64,000 bases of DNA, taken from the NCBI GenBank assembly GCA_013407085.1, contig JACCGJ010001316.1, positions 62,001-126,000 of the forward strand, given 5' to 3'. A program made the position numbers and the translations under genes. A model generated the notes under the pieces. It did not search any database, was not told where the DNA came from, and saw nothing but the letters and a program-made list of their open reading frames with translations. This document shows, one piece after another, positions 24,023-36,300 of this stretch (its first letter is position 1; every line of letters starts with the position of its first letter). This DNA is from Atriophallophorus winterbourni. Its lineage: Eukaryota > Platyhelminthes > Trematoda > Plagiorchiida > Microphallidae.

Positions 24023-25149
24023 GCTTTTTAACAAAACCAAGACCAAAAATGTACGATAAATAAAATACAATTTTTTAATGATTAAAACACTACAGATGCA
24101 CGACTCTTACTATTCGATTACCGCGAATTTAGCAGTGTTTCAATGGACAATTTTTATATTTGAAAATGTGCTTTCATCGACCTTCTGAATATTAACAAAA
24201 AATTAAAAGCAGGATAATGAACAAAATAAATATTTTAATATTGCATATCTGAGGCTTGTTATGCATGATCAGCACTAACCAAACGTTTTGACAACGAAAG
24301 CAATATATGTTTAGTAATAAATAAATTCTATGGTCAAATATACAGGAGAATATTAACGTTTGTTAATATAATAAATTTTAACTGCAATGAATCTTTTAAC
24401 AGAAAATCAATATGTCATTTTAAGTGGATGAATTAGAATACTATTCAAAGTAATTCGAACTTTTATTGGTCTAAAATGAAAATACTTTACAGCTATCATA
24501 GGCTAAAAATATAGGAGATTCATAGAAACAACAAATATGTTTTGTCAATATGAAAAGTCTTATGTATTGAGGTGAGAGGTTGGATTTTGTCAACATATAC
24601 TTGTCAAGTTTTGCCGTGAACATGTTTGATGTCGATGCAGAAATGATAAGTGGGAAAATGAATGATTTGAAGAAAATTGAAGTTCTTTATCCAGTGATCA
24701 TCGAGGGTACGAAGAATCTCGGATTGGCCTGGTATTCGAAATTTTTATTGGTAATTATTAAAATATAAGTCTAGTTTCAATGAAAAGCGAAGGTCCAAGA
24801 TGAAAGTTGTAAAATTTATTTCAATATCAGATCTCGGGTATGCCATGAGCATATAGTTATTCTGACGGTATATCTACGTTGAAAAGTGTCGATATATTTA
24901 ATAAATAGAAATGATGCGGATTGTGCTTTGAATATATGCAACACTAACACCCATAGATCCATCGTAGACGCAGTTTGATAGAAATTTGTTACTTACAGTC
25001 GAAATGTTGCTCAAAAACTAAAAATGATCCGGCTCACCGCGACTCAGATCAAAAACTACATTAACCGATCCTACACTGTGAAATATAAATACGATCAAGT
25101 GCATATCGACAAAAATTGGTGTACACGAATAAAGACATTTCCTTCTTCT
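24023..25149. other. Intergenic, no gene seen
   Basis: Very AT-rich; no supportable feature. A short frame at 24580-24768 has no recognisable domain. Confidence 0.45.
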
Positions 25150-25156
25150 TCTGTAA

Positions 25157-25462
25157 ATGCTCAAGTTAACTAACGAATTCATCGAACTATGCGAGTTTTG
25201 TGAGAGAATTTCACGCGATATGGTTATGGAAACAGAGTCTTGGTGCCAGACAATGAAGACTGAATATCAGCTCTTGATTCTGAACATGTTGCTACTACTT
25301 TGCGATCGTCTAAGATCCGGAGGTAAAGTTGCAATCTACTTTCCTGATCGTCCAGCGCATTTTAACGAAATCCATTATCATCCTAACATATTCCTTCCTG
25401 AAGCAATGTGGTGTTCATTAATTCAAGTCAATAGAGATGAATGTACAATCGGCATTATTTAA
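25157..25462 (+). pseudogene. CR1-like endonuclease fragment
   Basis: A 101-codon open stretch of the AP endonuclease of the CR1-like element at 25150-26705. NEFIEL, RSGGKVAIYF and EIHYHPNI correspond to the family pattern. The catalytic glutamate region reads ETESW. Confidence 0.75.
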
Positions 25463-25730
25463 CGCTCGCTCTCAACCGGAACCCCTTCAATGGTAACATA
25501 ATCGAATCCTTATAATCCATTTATCCATCTATCTATTGCTTCATCAATCTTTCCAAGGCTTTCGATAGAGTCAATGATGATATTTTGATCAAAGAGCTTC
25601 AAGCTTACAGAGTAACGGTGAAGTTATTGAGTTGAATAAGGGGTTATCTTGGTGATAAACACGTCAAGGTTCGCGTTGGCAGCACCCTTCCTGAAAAAAA
25701 TAATTCAGAATTAGAGTTCCGCAGGGCTCA

Positions 25731-26105
25731 ATGCTTAGACCCCTTCTGTTCTTGCTGTATATGAATGATTTGATGAAGGATTTTGTGTGTAACTTGATAA
25801 TGTTTGCCGATGATATTAAAATATCGAAACGTTTCAGGTCTGTTTATGCCTGTATAACATTTCAACGCACCTCATACCGTTGGTCCCAAACATATGAGTT
25901 ATCATTTAATTCTGAAAAATGTAAAATGCTGCGGCTCGAAAAATCTATGCACCACACCTATCAGCTTGACAATCGAGATCTCGTCTGGAGTACCACAGAA
26001 AAATATCTTGTTATTTGGGTGTCATGTAACCTCAAGCCCAGACATCATTGCCAAACAGCGTATACTAAAGCCTGCCATAACTTGTGTCTACTAAATGGAT
26101 ATTAA
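25731..26105 (+). pseudogene. CR1-like reverse transcriptase palm fragment
   Basis: A 124-codon open stretch containing LRPLLFLLYMNDL, MFADDIKI and KCKMLRLEKS, i.e. RT motifs B' to D of the CR1-like family, with FADD intact. It is followed by stops. Confidence 0.8.
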
Positions 26106-26705
26106 AGATCGTCACACCGAAATACTTCCGCGGTTTAATAACACATACGTACGTCCTAATATGAAAAATTCGATCCATGCCTTAATACCATGGCCGAGGA
26201 AAGATATTTAACTACTTAACAGAATTTATCATGATGAGACAAAGTTGCTCTCCTGTTACAGAAATTTGCCTTTTTAAGAGCAAATTTCTAACCTTAAACT
26301 ACACTTGGTTACCCAGAATCAGATACTGAGTGACGTTTTCTTAGTATTCAAAATTATGCACACTAAAAATCATCCGGTAAAACACTTATTAAATCCAAAT
26401 GAAACTATTGCAACACCAAAACATTGAAATGTATTGGCCTTACGCATTCTCTTTTTGGATATTTGCCGTAATTATTTCTTGGTCAAAATTGTTGTCACTT
26501 AGAGCATCTTGACCGAAAAAATCACGCTTGGATTTAGTAAATGTTTTCACTTCAAAACTTGATGAGTACACGGCGAACCAAGCGGTATGTAAATGTCCCT
26601 ATAGAATTTTGGATGATTTTATATTTTTACTCTATAAACCTTGTCATTTTGTGGTTATTGTTAAGCTTACTGCTTTTTGTAACTAAAGATTTTGGGTTCT
26701 AAGTT

Positions 26706-28840
26706 CCGAACAAAGCGCATAGACTCATGTTTCTCGGAGGTAGATTCCACAGTTTGACGTACTTATTCAAGAGAAAGTTTTTCATAAATTTCGTACGGAA
26801 TTTCGGTTGTTTCAGTATGTTATCTTGATTCCTCAAATTATACATAAAAAGCTGTCATAAGGGAAGCGTCAAAGTTATATCTATGTTATCAAAAGACAGT
26901 AAACTAAAGAATGAATTAGATTGTGTTTTAACCTACGAAATCATTGTGGTTCTAGCATAAATTGAATATATCTTTCCCTATAAGAATAATTAGAGCTAGT
27001 TCCAACAATGCATTTTCTAATATGCAAAAAATATCTATTAACGCGGTTGGATAACCACAGCATAATTAACTAACGAGAGAAAGTGCACCCATCAGATATA
27101 TAAAATCCGATAATGTAAAGGAATTTTGATTATTTTTTAGAGCAAGACTTATTATCTATATTCAAAATCGCAACTGAAATATTAAAAAGTTGTTTGAAAA
27201 CACAATTTCTGACAGCGTTTCTAAATGCCATCTCATTATTTCTCATTTTCAACATGGCGCTCTGCGTACTAATTTCATATATTTAGCAACAAAAATTCAC
27301 TTCGAAGACTATAGAAGTAAATTATTTGCCGTGGGTTCAACTAGGAACCTTCTTAAATGTTTGTCATTTTTTCCTAATGATCACACCTTCGCTGTAGTGA
27401 AAAAAGTCTGCCATTTACTAAATTGCCCATACCATCCCTGGCTATTCTAGGAGGCATTTCAGCACGTTAATTTGTTTAATTTGTTAAAAAGATAAACAAT
27501 CAGTTTCGTTGAGCTATGAGATCCCTATGTTTGCCGGCGATAATGATGACGTCAAAGCATTTCAGACAGGTGACTATATATAAAAATTAAGCCAAGATCA
27601 ACATTCTATATTTGATTACATTACCCAAAAAGTCTTGAATTTTTTAATGACAGAGTTTTTTTTACTTATATTTCACCATAAACATCGACGGGTTAGCTAT
27701 GCTTTAGAAAGATCCAACGCTAAGATGTTTGAATGTGTGTTCTGATGAACGAAAATATACAGAAAAAGATGTAAATTATTGAGTTTAGCACCAGTAAGAT
27801 TCCATGGAATACGAAAATTTTTGTCACTTTTCTTCAGGGTGCTTATACAAAGTATGATTTATATTCTGAAGCAGTTAAACTTTAGGAAATATATGATATA
27901 AAATCTTCGTCTCGAAGAAAGTATTTATATCGAAAATTAACACAACCAAAAACAATTATTTTATTTCAAAATATTCTTCGGTGGAATTTACTTCCTGTTA
28001 TATTAATACTGAGAGCTCCTTTTACTGGATATAACTCACAGTTCAAATTTTTTGATACTGAGAAAACTGGCTTAACAGCTCAAGATTAATTTAACTTCAG
28101 ACAAAGCGAACACATTGTAAAATAACGTTTGCAGTTTTTGATATAGAAAAAAGAAACAATCGTGTGTTGTAAATTGCATTTATAATTGTATTATTATTTG
28201 TAAATATTTTATTTTTATATTCACCCGAAAATTCTGTATTTTTCATGTGAATCTGTCCCATATTTCAAATATTATTGTTCATATTATCATTTAATGACGC
28301 ATGACGAAAATACATGTGGATATTTTTGATATTGATGTTTGTGAAATTACTACTATAATAACTGGTTTCTTTAGTAAGTGAACTTATCATGATTTCTTTA
28401 ACATAAATATCCAAGAAAATTCACTATTAAATTTAATTTATACGTTGACAACATTGAATGCATCTTTGATGTAATAAATGTTCATAATCCTGCTAACGAC
28501 CACAAACGGTACACAACGAATATTATACAAACCAATCAAGTTTGAAAGTACATAGTCTTCAATTACTTACTAGTTCAAACGGAATATTGTCGGATGACAG
28601 ACACTCTTGCCTTATAAAAGTAACATTATGTGTCATATGTTTTGGAAAAAAGAGAGCTTGCGTAAAATTCGGAGTGTGATCACATAAGCATATATAAAAT
28701 TTAAAATGATGGCCTATTTTTATTGCAACTTTACTATTTCAATCGAGGTTTATTGCGGTATTTATCCAGCTGCTGTTGCAAATATTGGAATTATATGATT
28801 GCTGAAGAGAACATTTGCACCTAAACAGCTCGTTAACCAA
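26706..28840. other. Intergenic, no gene seen
   Basis: Strongly AT-rich sequence. A short frame at 27190-27450 has no recognisable domain and no splice context. Nothing further can be supported. Confidence 0.45.
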
Positions 28841-28844
28841 CCAC

Positions 28845-29110
28845 AGAGGCCTTCCTAACTGAAAGTCAGACAGCACTTTGTAATGATTATTAGATATATA
28901 ATCGATGCTCTCTATATCGATTATTCTATTCGTTTATCACCTATTTTTATGCATTTTTGGTTAATAATACCTGACAAATACTCAGGTTTATTCTCCCCGA
29001 GAAATTGGCTGTTATTAATTTTTTTGTATTTTTGCAATCTCCGTTAAATATTTGTCATTTTGTTTTGCGTCTTAGGGTAAACAAGCAGACTATATCGCTA
29101 AAAATCTCGC
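28845..29110 (+). repeat. Diverged direct repeat D, left copy
   Basis: It resembles 31500-31770 over its whole length. Examples are CTAACTGAAAGTCAGA / CTAATTGAAAGCCAGA, TTAGATAT, CGATTATTCTA, and AAACAAGCAGACTATATC / AAATCAAGCAGACTGCATC. Identity is roughly two thirds by eye. Being direct and flanking Gypsy integrase debris, these may be old LTRs, but this is only inferred. Confidence 0.5.
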
Positions 29111-29149
29111 AAAATATAAATGATTGAAAATACAACGTTCCAGTTCAAA

Positions 29150-30095
29150 GGTTGTCACGGCCGGAGCGGTTTTGGGGATAAGCTCCTAATTCAAAAAATG
29201 TTTTAATGGCGCGCGTACATATAGTTTGTGACAATCAAGTCCAACTGCTGGCTATTATACGTGGTCCTGTGTGACCCGGCGGAACTGCTTCTACTGACAG
29301 TAGAAGGGGAGAAGGCGGCTAACTGGCGCTTCAAAACCAGCTTGCTTCGGGCAGCTGGAGCTCGGAAGACCGTAAAAGCGGTCCACCTAGGGGAAGGTAA
29401 ACCCTTATCTGAAACCTACACTTTTTTGTGGCTACTTTCAATCACGGGAAAAGCTTCAAGATTCCACCTCGAGAAGAAATCCGGAGCCGGGGTCTCGTTA
29501 GGCGGTCTGAAGTTGCATTTATCTTCGTCCTGCAAACTCATGCGACTGCATCGTTGTCCAAACGTATTTGCCTAGCTGTTACTTCGGTTTTTGTGGTGTC
29601 GTGGAGTGGAAGCACTTGCTGCACTAGCGACAGCTAGTTTTCCGTAATTGGAATGCCCTGGCGTACATTTCAACTCTCCAATAGAGATGACAGTTCATTT
29701 CGCTTATATGAAATAACTCGGGAAGCAACAGATACCTGTTAAAAGATATGGCTCGATTGGCGAAAAACTCAGCGCATGGGGCTGCTTTCGATGGTAGGAG
29801 AGATTTTCAGGTATCATTGGATGCCTAACGCCCGCCTCAAGCTAGGCAGCCCCAAGTCAGCAAGGTGTCACGTCTACAGAATGGAAATGGTCGTATTCCG
29901 AAATATCTACTCTATGGTGAGTTGAAATCAGGAACTTGACCATTGGTCAGACCGCACTTGCGGCACAAAGACGTTTGCAAGCGCTGCAGAGAGATTTGTC
30001 CTCCCGAATAGGACTGTTTAGTGAATCGAAAAGGTGTGGAACATGAAAAAATCATGACGTACATCCATGGTCAACATCGATCGAAGGAGGCCAAC
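29150..30095 (+). mobile_element. Zinc-finger LINE, internally deleted copy
   Basis: It keeps the 5' end of the element at 9151 (GGTTGTCACGGCCGG...) to about 29867, then jumps directly to the 3' part (GTCTACAGAATGG, equal to 11763 on in the long copy). Thus about 2.1 kb with the RT is missing. A second internal deletion removes the segment before the CRRC-type finger (junction near 29977). The 3' end CATGGTCAACATCGATCGAA is shared. It looks like a non-autonomous derivative, and no other short copy with the same junction is seen here. Confidence 0.82.
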
Positions 30096-30780
30096 ACAAT
30101 GGCCTAATTTTATAATTTTATTTGGTCGCAATTGACCGATAAAAGGGTTCGGCTGTGTAACCTATTCGCAAATAACCTCACGGAATTCATCGATGAATTT
30201 GAGGCGAGTTTGACATTTTAAACTTCGTTTAGACGATATAATAGAGGTTTCGTGTTGCTTTTGCTACTGTAAATGACGAATGAAAAATTAGTCATTTTTT
30301 ACTTCAATTAAATTCACTAAAGCTTGTTAAGTAAAAGATTTTGGTCCTATAAAGAAGAGTACATGTCAGAGCGTTCCATGAAATTGTCCAATCACTTACC
30401 TTATCATTTAGAGTGCACGATACACATTTATTATTTTATCATAACGCATAAACCTTGTGCTAGCAGAGGCAAACGATTTTTGTTAAATATCGGATTTATC
30501 AATAAATGTTCTGAGGTTTTTTAATTGAGGTTACTGAGATGATGATTAATTCAAGTCTCGCATTTTATCCACAGTCTAGTTTTGCTACTTTTTTGGGTTT
30601 CGAACAGGTCAATACATTGCCAGGAACGCAACTTATCATGTCATGTTATAGAAGAAGAATATCAACGATATTCCAATGTCGAAAGAGTATGGTTAAATGT
30701 TCAAGAAGTAGTTCGTGTTTTCCACGTATCGGAGTTATCAGCATCCAAGTTGATGTCCCACCCCAATTAGTTTAACCGAA
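30096..30780. other. Intergenic, no gene seen
   Basis: Short overlapping plus-strand frames (30324-30775) without recognisable domains. No further feature. Confidence 0.4.
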
Positions 30781-30984
30781 TAAGAGACGAAGATGTATGC
30801 TGCCATCAAAATCATACCATCAAGTCGCCTGGCACATTATGCTCTCACCCAATTTGACCACAGCCTTTGGGCAACAGTTAGAGATATCAAGAATTAAACC
30901 AAACTGACCCTAAACTTTGTCCAGTCATCAGATATTTTCAACCATTTGGAGGAAATCAAACACAAAATCGCACATGATACATCC

Positions 30985-31270
30985 ATTTCAAAGATGGAGT
31001 TCATTGTCGGTCAAGAATGACTGCATAATATTTCGGTACCATTCAATCAGCAACTACTAATATATAAACTGTTTCACACTGGCCACCCAGGTATAAATAG
31101 TAAGAAATCGACTGTTCTAAGTTGTAATTTCCGGATGCAAATAAATGCATAGTTTTATCGGTTTGTCAGACTTCCAAAAAGCAACAAAGATGACAAATCA
31201 ATAGTTTCCAGAGCCAGGACGGCAGCCAGATGAACCCTGGTATCCATTACACAATGAGTTCGCGAGACAT
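30985..31270 (+). mobile_element. Ty3/Gypsy integrase debris
   Basis: The plus strand shows LFHTGHPGI, matching the HSGHPG zinc-binding part of Gypsy integrases, at about 31068-31095. A later stretch reads QPDEPWYPLHNEFARHM, which resembles the W-x-x-x-H-x-x-F-A start of the integrase core. Frames shift between them and stops are frequent. Confidence 0.5.
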
Positions 31271-31338
31271 ATGACTAAATGAACGAAACATCACAATCAG
31301 CTAAGTTACAGCGTTAAGATTGAATGAATAACCAAACA

Positions 31339-31339
31339 T

Positions 31340-31378
<39 letters not shown>
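31339..31378. repeat. (CA)n(TA)n microsatellite
   Basis: A short CA run followed by about fourteen TA dinucleotides. Confidence 0.97.
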
Positions 31379-31499
31379 CTGGTCGAAAGTAAGCAGCATC
31401 CGAGCCAAGACAATAGCATCTCAAAACGACTGCGAATTTTAGTATTGCTTTAAAAGAGAGTTATTGAGGCGCCTATATGCATCCAAACGACTTAACGAA

Positions 31500-31770
31500 G
31501 AAATATCGGAAGCTGCCTAATTGAAAGCCAGATAATCACTCAGTATTAATTATTAGATATTTCATCAATACATTTCATTTCGATTATTCTAATTGACGAT
31601 TAATTATTTCTCATCCTCTTTGATCGAAATTATCTGGCTCACCATCAGGTTCTATTCATTTTACCATAATTGACTGCGATAAAAATTTCGTATCATTACA
31701 ATCTGTGCTGTTAACCTGTATTTTCATCGGATTTGAGGCAAATCAAGCAGACTGCATCTCTAAAAGACTT
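31500..31770 (+). repeat. Diverged direct repeat D, right copy
   Basis: The partner of 28845-29110, in the same orientation and about 2.65 kb away, with Gypsy integrase debris and an inserted LINE between them. It may be an old LTR. Confidence 0.5.
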
Positions 31771-33144
31771 CTCAATACAGAACAACTTGCAACAGTAAAT
31801 AACTCTGTCTCCTTTTATCATGTGTAAAACGGGTCCTAGAAACGTTATAAGAATAACTGAAATCGTCTTACTCCCTGTCTATTGGGTGAATTATTATCTT
31901 GACTAAATTTGCTAATGGATGCAAATACAACATCAGCCTCATTGAACACATCGATCTGATAATGAACAAAACTATTCTATAGGCGCATTCCTTTTATTTT
32001 CTTGATCTCGTTAATTCATTGTGATGTGAAATTTCTTATCCAGAACTGAATGCTTTAATTTTATGGTAGAAGCAAGTCGTCACTCTTTATGACTTTGTAT
32101 GGAATACTGGATAACAATTACAGTTCTAGGTGGATATTGTTCAGCGTTCCATGAAGTATTTTATGCAGTTTTTATTGGTTATTTCCTTTGCTTTATCGCC
32201 ATCATATCTTGAAATTGAAAACATTACTGCCAAGTGCATTGTGTGGATTACATAGTTAATGCAGTGGTGTGAACTGTTGAAGGCGATTGATCTATAGAAT
32301 GTACAATATGGGACCATCTACTGACATTTGTAAGACTTCGCAACTGATATCAATATCATACGAACATTCATCGTCTATTCGTACATTTGTTAAGGAACTA
32401 AACAGATAACTTGCGGACTGAACAAAAGTTATGTGGTTACGTTGAAATTCTACAATTACCCAAAAGTGAGAAATATTAGGCCATTAAGTGAGTTAGATAA
32501 ATCTAAGTGGCATGAACAGTCCTTTTGACTTTATTTGATTGTTTACAGTTGCTCAGTATCGAGTTATTAATATGTTAGTTATCTTTTCTGAATGATGGTT
32601 CTCTATGGGCATGAAAATGCATATATTACTACGGGAATCACCAATAGATGAAAGCTTATAACAAGCGAGATCACAAAGCATAAAACTGTTGTTAATAACG
32701 CAATATACATCTGGACCGAAGGAATGGTGTTATACGATTAAAGTCTCACCCATTTTCATCAAGGTGTTAAAAATGCAAAATATTTGCAAATGGAAAACAC
32801 GTTTGGTTAACCCAAAATAATGTTGCTGCAGCCACTAATCAGGTTACTATACAGATGCAGCTGTTTTTCCAACCGTTTTCGTAAACAAATCATATTTAAT
32901 AGAATTTTACCAAAAGCATTGCAAGTGGCAACGGTAAATTTCCACATTTTCCGATTAAAAAGGCAGTAGTATTAACCAATGGACACTGCAGCCGCTGGTA
33001 AATTAAACATTAGGCAAAATTTACCAATTTAAAACCTGCTAAATATTATATACCGGTGATAATTCAGAGATACAATATATTAGCAGAGCAATATCACGTA
33101 AACTTTGATATTTTAAGATTTTCACTTTGAACAAGTATTTGTAC
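31771..33144. other. Intergenic, downstream of the RGS22-like gene
   Basis: AT-rich sequence without a supportable gene. It includes the minus-strand 3' flank of the RGS22-like stop codon at 33145; an ATTAAA-type signal lies near 32898 on that strand. Confidence 0.4.
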
Positions 33145-33305
33145 TCAACAATCCTCGTAATAACCCCAAGCCATTCCATCTTTGTGAGAAAATGTCAACA
33201 CATTCGAACGTCTGAACTTGCACCGTGCTGGACTTGCGTTGAAAGCTTCATCATATTCATTGAACCGTTCCAGTTTTTGCTTCAAACTTTCTCGATTCTT
33301 GTAGC
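33145..33305 (-). CDS. RGS22: RGS22-like exon m (C-terminus)
   Basis: 161 nt joined through A+GC to exon l, encoding YKNRESLKQKLERFNEYDEA and a further 32 residues ending GYYEDC and TGA. The acceptor is tattcaaag. The helical, charged start follows the same plan as the RGS22 C-terminal tail. Confidence 0.72.
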
Positions 33306-36300
33306 CTTTGAATACAAAGGAAAAGTGTTACATTGAAAACGGTAACCTGTAGCAAACATAAACACAAATTCAAATCAATTACTTTACAACATACGACAAT
33401 TAATATGTTACGCATTACTTTGTTTAGTGATCTTGCAGTAAAATATGTACTCATAAAGGTCGCAAATTTAATTTACTGTAGTGATTACAGATATTAGACT
33501 CTGTAACGGATTATCTGCTAGCTCAAAGTGCAAAGCAGTTGCTACTGTGAGGCCAGAGAGTTAGCAAGGTATTAGTCGAACAAAAATTTGCAGTGAGAAA
33601 TTTGCGGAGCTGCCATGAATTTGTGCTCAGTACGTTCGTTTTCCAAAGGCACTTAGTTCGATTTCGGCTGCGGTAGCACATGTGAAAAAATGTACTTGGC
33701 CCTATGACTTACACTTGTAACAACATTATACAGAAAATGAAGCGCACGATTTGAAATACGTTTGAGCGATGGATTTAACGAACACAATCTTAATTTCATA
33801 AAAATGAAAATGTATCATTCAGTCGAAAATAATCTGTATAATAAAGTACAATCCATCAGCCATTTTAGCCGGTGAAAATGGACCCTAGTGCGTTCTAGAT
33901 CAACAAATTCATCTATCAAAAATAACAGGAAACATTTTAATTAAATAAAAAAGTTTTTGTTCTAACGTTAACAATTCTTCAACATTTCATTAAATGCTGT
34001 GTTACAATCATGACACGACGCGTAAATGATGAAGGGATTCTATGTCCATTTGTAGATGATGATTTTATTCGTGAGATTCTGATAGTTGAAAGTCTTATTC
34101 TTTGATTTAGAACCTCAATGCTTTATAGCTTATGACTAAGCCTTTCACTATAAATATGCAGTCATTTCGTCAAATGATCTTCCATTTTACGAAGCAACCA
34201 TGATGCATTTAAATGTGGAAGAGTTTAGAGAAAGCGCGACAAAATTCCAACGGAAACTTCCTGAACGAAAATTACTTGTGTAACACTTGCGCAATAAATA
34301 TTCTATAAAAGCGAATATGTTTGATTTAAAACAATATACATCAGATGATCAATACAGATTTACAACTTACTAAACGGAGAATCTATCCATGGTTCACTCA
34401 AACACTTTTGTACTGCTGTATTAGACATAAAGTGCACAAGGAAACGTGAATTTTTCGAAATATTTCGACAGAAGTGCGTCCAGTATGGCAGCAGATGTTT
34501 CATGATGATTTCAAACACGGGGTCGAATAAATTCATGTCCATTTTCCGTCCATTATTAATTTGTTTGGAAACATTAAATATAAGTTTCTTGACAACATTC
34601 GTATCAGCGATGACCTGATAGCATGAAGAAACACAGGAAAATAAATTTCTGTCAACGGCGCAGTGGGTTTATTTCAATCAATTAACTTTTCCACACATCA
34701 AAGTGTCTAGATATTTTAAAAAAATTCGCCATAGCCGACAACAATGTATGAAATTATGACCAACTGTGTGATATGATTTACACGACTAATCTGTTCACTC
34801 ACATGTATTCATACACATAAAGATGGCGTTAAATTCATGGTCTTGAACAAAGGTACTTATTTGCATGCTTTTCAAGTACACACCTCACGCTGTCTGCACT
34901 CATCAGGCAGGGACAGCAGAATCAGAATTCGTGTGCTACGGTTTTAATAAAGCAAATCCAATGCCCTAATATCCTGACAAAGATTACGCGAATTTTCACC
35001 AGTGAGGACAGATACATTTATATGTCACATGTGTCCATACATTTACGAACGCTTTGCATTCGTGGCTTATTGTTAAGCCAATTGCATTTTAAAAATAGAT
35101 CTTGATGCCTGAGTGGCTACGCTATTGTATTCGAACAACAATCGTAGGAAAAAGTCCCGAAAATAATAACGCCATGTGGAGGGCATTTAATTCATGTCTG
35201 ATCCACTTCAGTATGGAGTTAAAAATCATTTAAAGTTGGATAAATGCTCTGGAAATAAAATTCAAAGGAACTTACTTGGATCGTGGGGGAACAGGCTGAT
35301 TGAAAGAATCGATGTAGGATGGTTAATGCCTTTTCCTTCAACAGGGACAAATCCGACTCGTTTTTACACAAAGCCTGTAACGAAACATTATTTAGAATAT
35401 TGTGCTCAGCGAAACTATTTAACTATAGTAAGGCGGACTCAAACCAGTATAATACATTATAGCTGTACTTAATCTGTTAATATACTGAGTTGTGGTAAAT
35501 TATGCCCACCAACATTTGTATTCCAGACGCCAAAGTCTTTCAAAACAGAAAATAATGTTTGTAAAAATGGTTATTGTTAATGAGGATAAGCATAACCTAG
35601 AGTAATGCACAAAACCACATTGTATGATGAGTTATCTGATAAAAATAATGTGGAACTCTTGAGATTTCACAAATATGCGTGTTGATAACGTTTGTTTCCG
35701 CATTCACTAGGTACCCAAGCACAGGCTGATTTCATTCAACAGCTAAAAAATCAATGAAAATACGGTGAGATGACGTAAAGGCTGTTTCAAACATTGAACC
35801 CAATGTTAAAACTACTCTATGTATATGGTTGATAGAACCAATCTGTCCAATCGCTCGAGCACAAGATACATATTTGTGTGCGGTGTAATGCTTTGGTCTG
35901 CAAAATATGAGCGAATTTACTGGCGTTGCGATCAAACCTACTTGGACCACTTCAATGATGTTTGTCTTCATGGGTAGGAATAGTAGGAGGAGTAACCGCG
36001 TGCTTTTATACGTCAAAACTTTTCTACCAATTCATCGTTGTTTCAACTCAAATCAAGGCAGAGGGTTACAATGAAGACATCCTTATTTTACCAGAGCCGG
36101 AGAGTACGAATATATAGTAGAAAACCTATAATTCAATAATAGGTATGTTTATGTTATTTCGAACTACTTAGCTCCATCTTAAAACCGACCTAATCCTCAA
36201 CAACATTCACAATCTTTTCTACAATTCTTTGCGAAATTCTAAAACATGTTGTGGCAACATCTTCGGCTCGAAACTGATGTTCGACCGTGATAAATTTTAA

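Larger units (their letters stand above)
25150..26705 (+). mobile_element. CR1-like LINE, internally deleted copy
   Basis: 25157-25462 encodes an endonuclease N-terminal half (RSGGKVAIYF, EIHYHPNI, MWCSLIQ, CTIGII). The sequence then jumps to the RT palm at about 25540 (CFINLSKAFDRVND), so the end of the endonuclease and the RT fingers are deleted. It continues with KVRVGSTLPE, LLFLLYMNDL and MFADDIKISKRF (25800 on), then the C-terminal region and a 3' UTR ending near TTCTAAGTTCC. Multiple stops; dead. Confidence 0.85.

Noticed and set aside
31339..31378. CA/TA run as a possible CRISPR or tandem-repeat array
   Set aside because: Simple dinucleotide microsatellite; no spacer-repeat structure, and the genome is eukaryotic.
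35194..35472. 92-codon plus-strand open frame in an RGS22-like intron
   Set aside because: No recognisable motif, no second copy, and no splice or promoter support.
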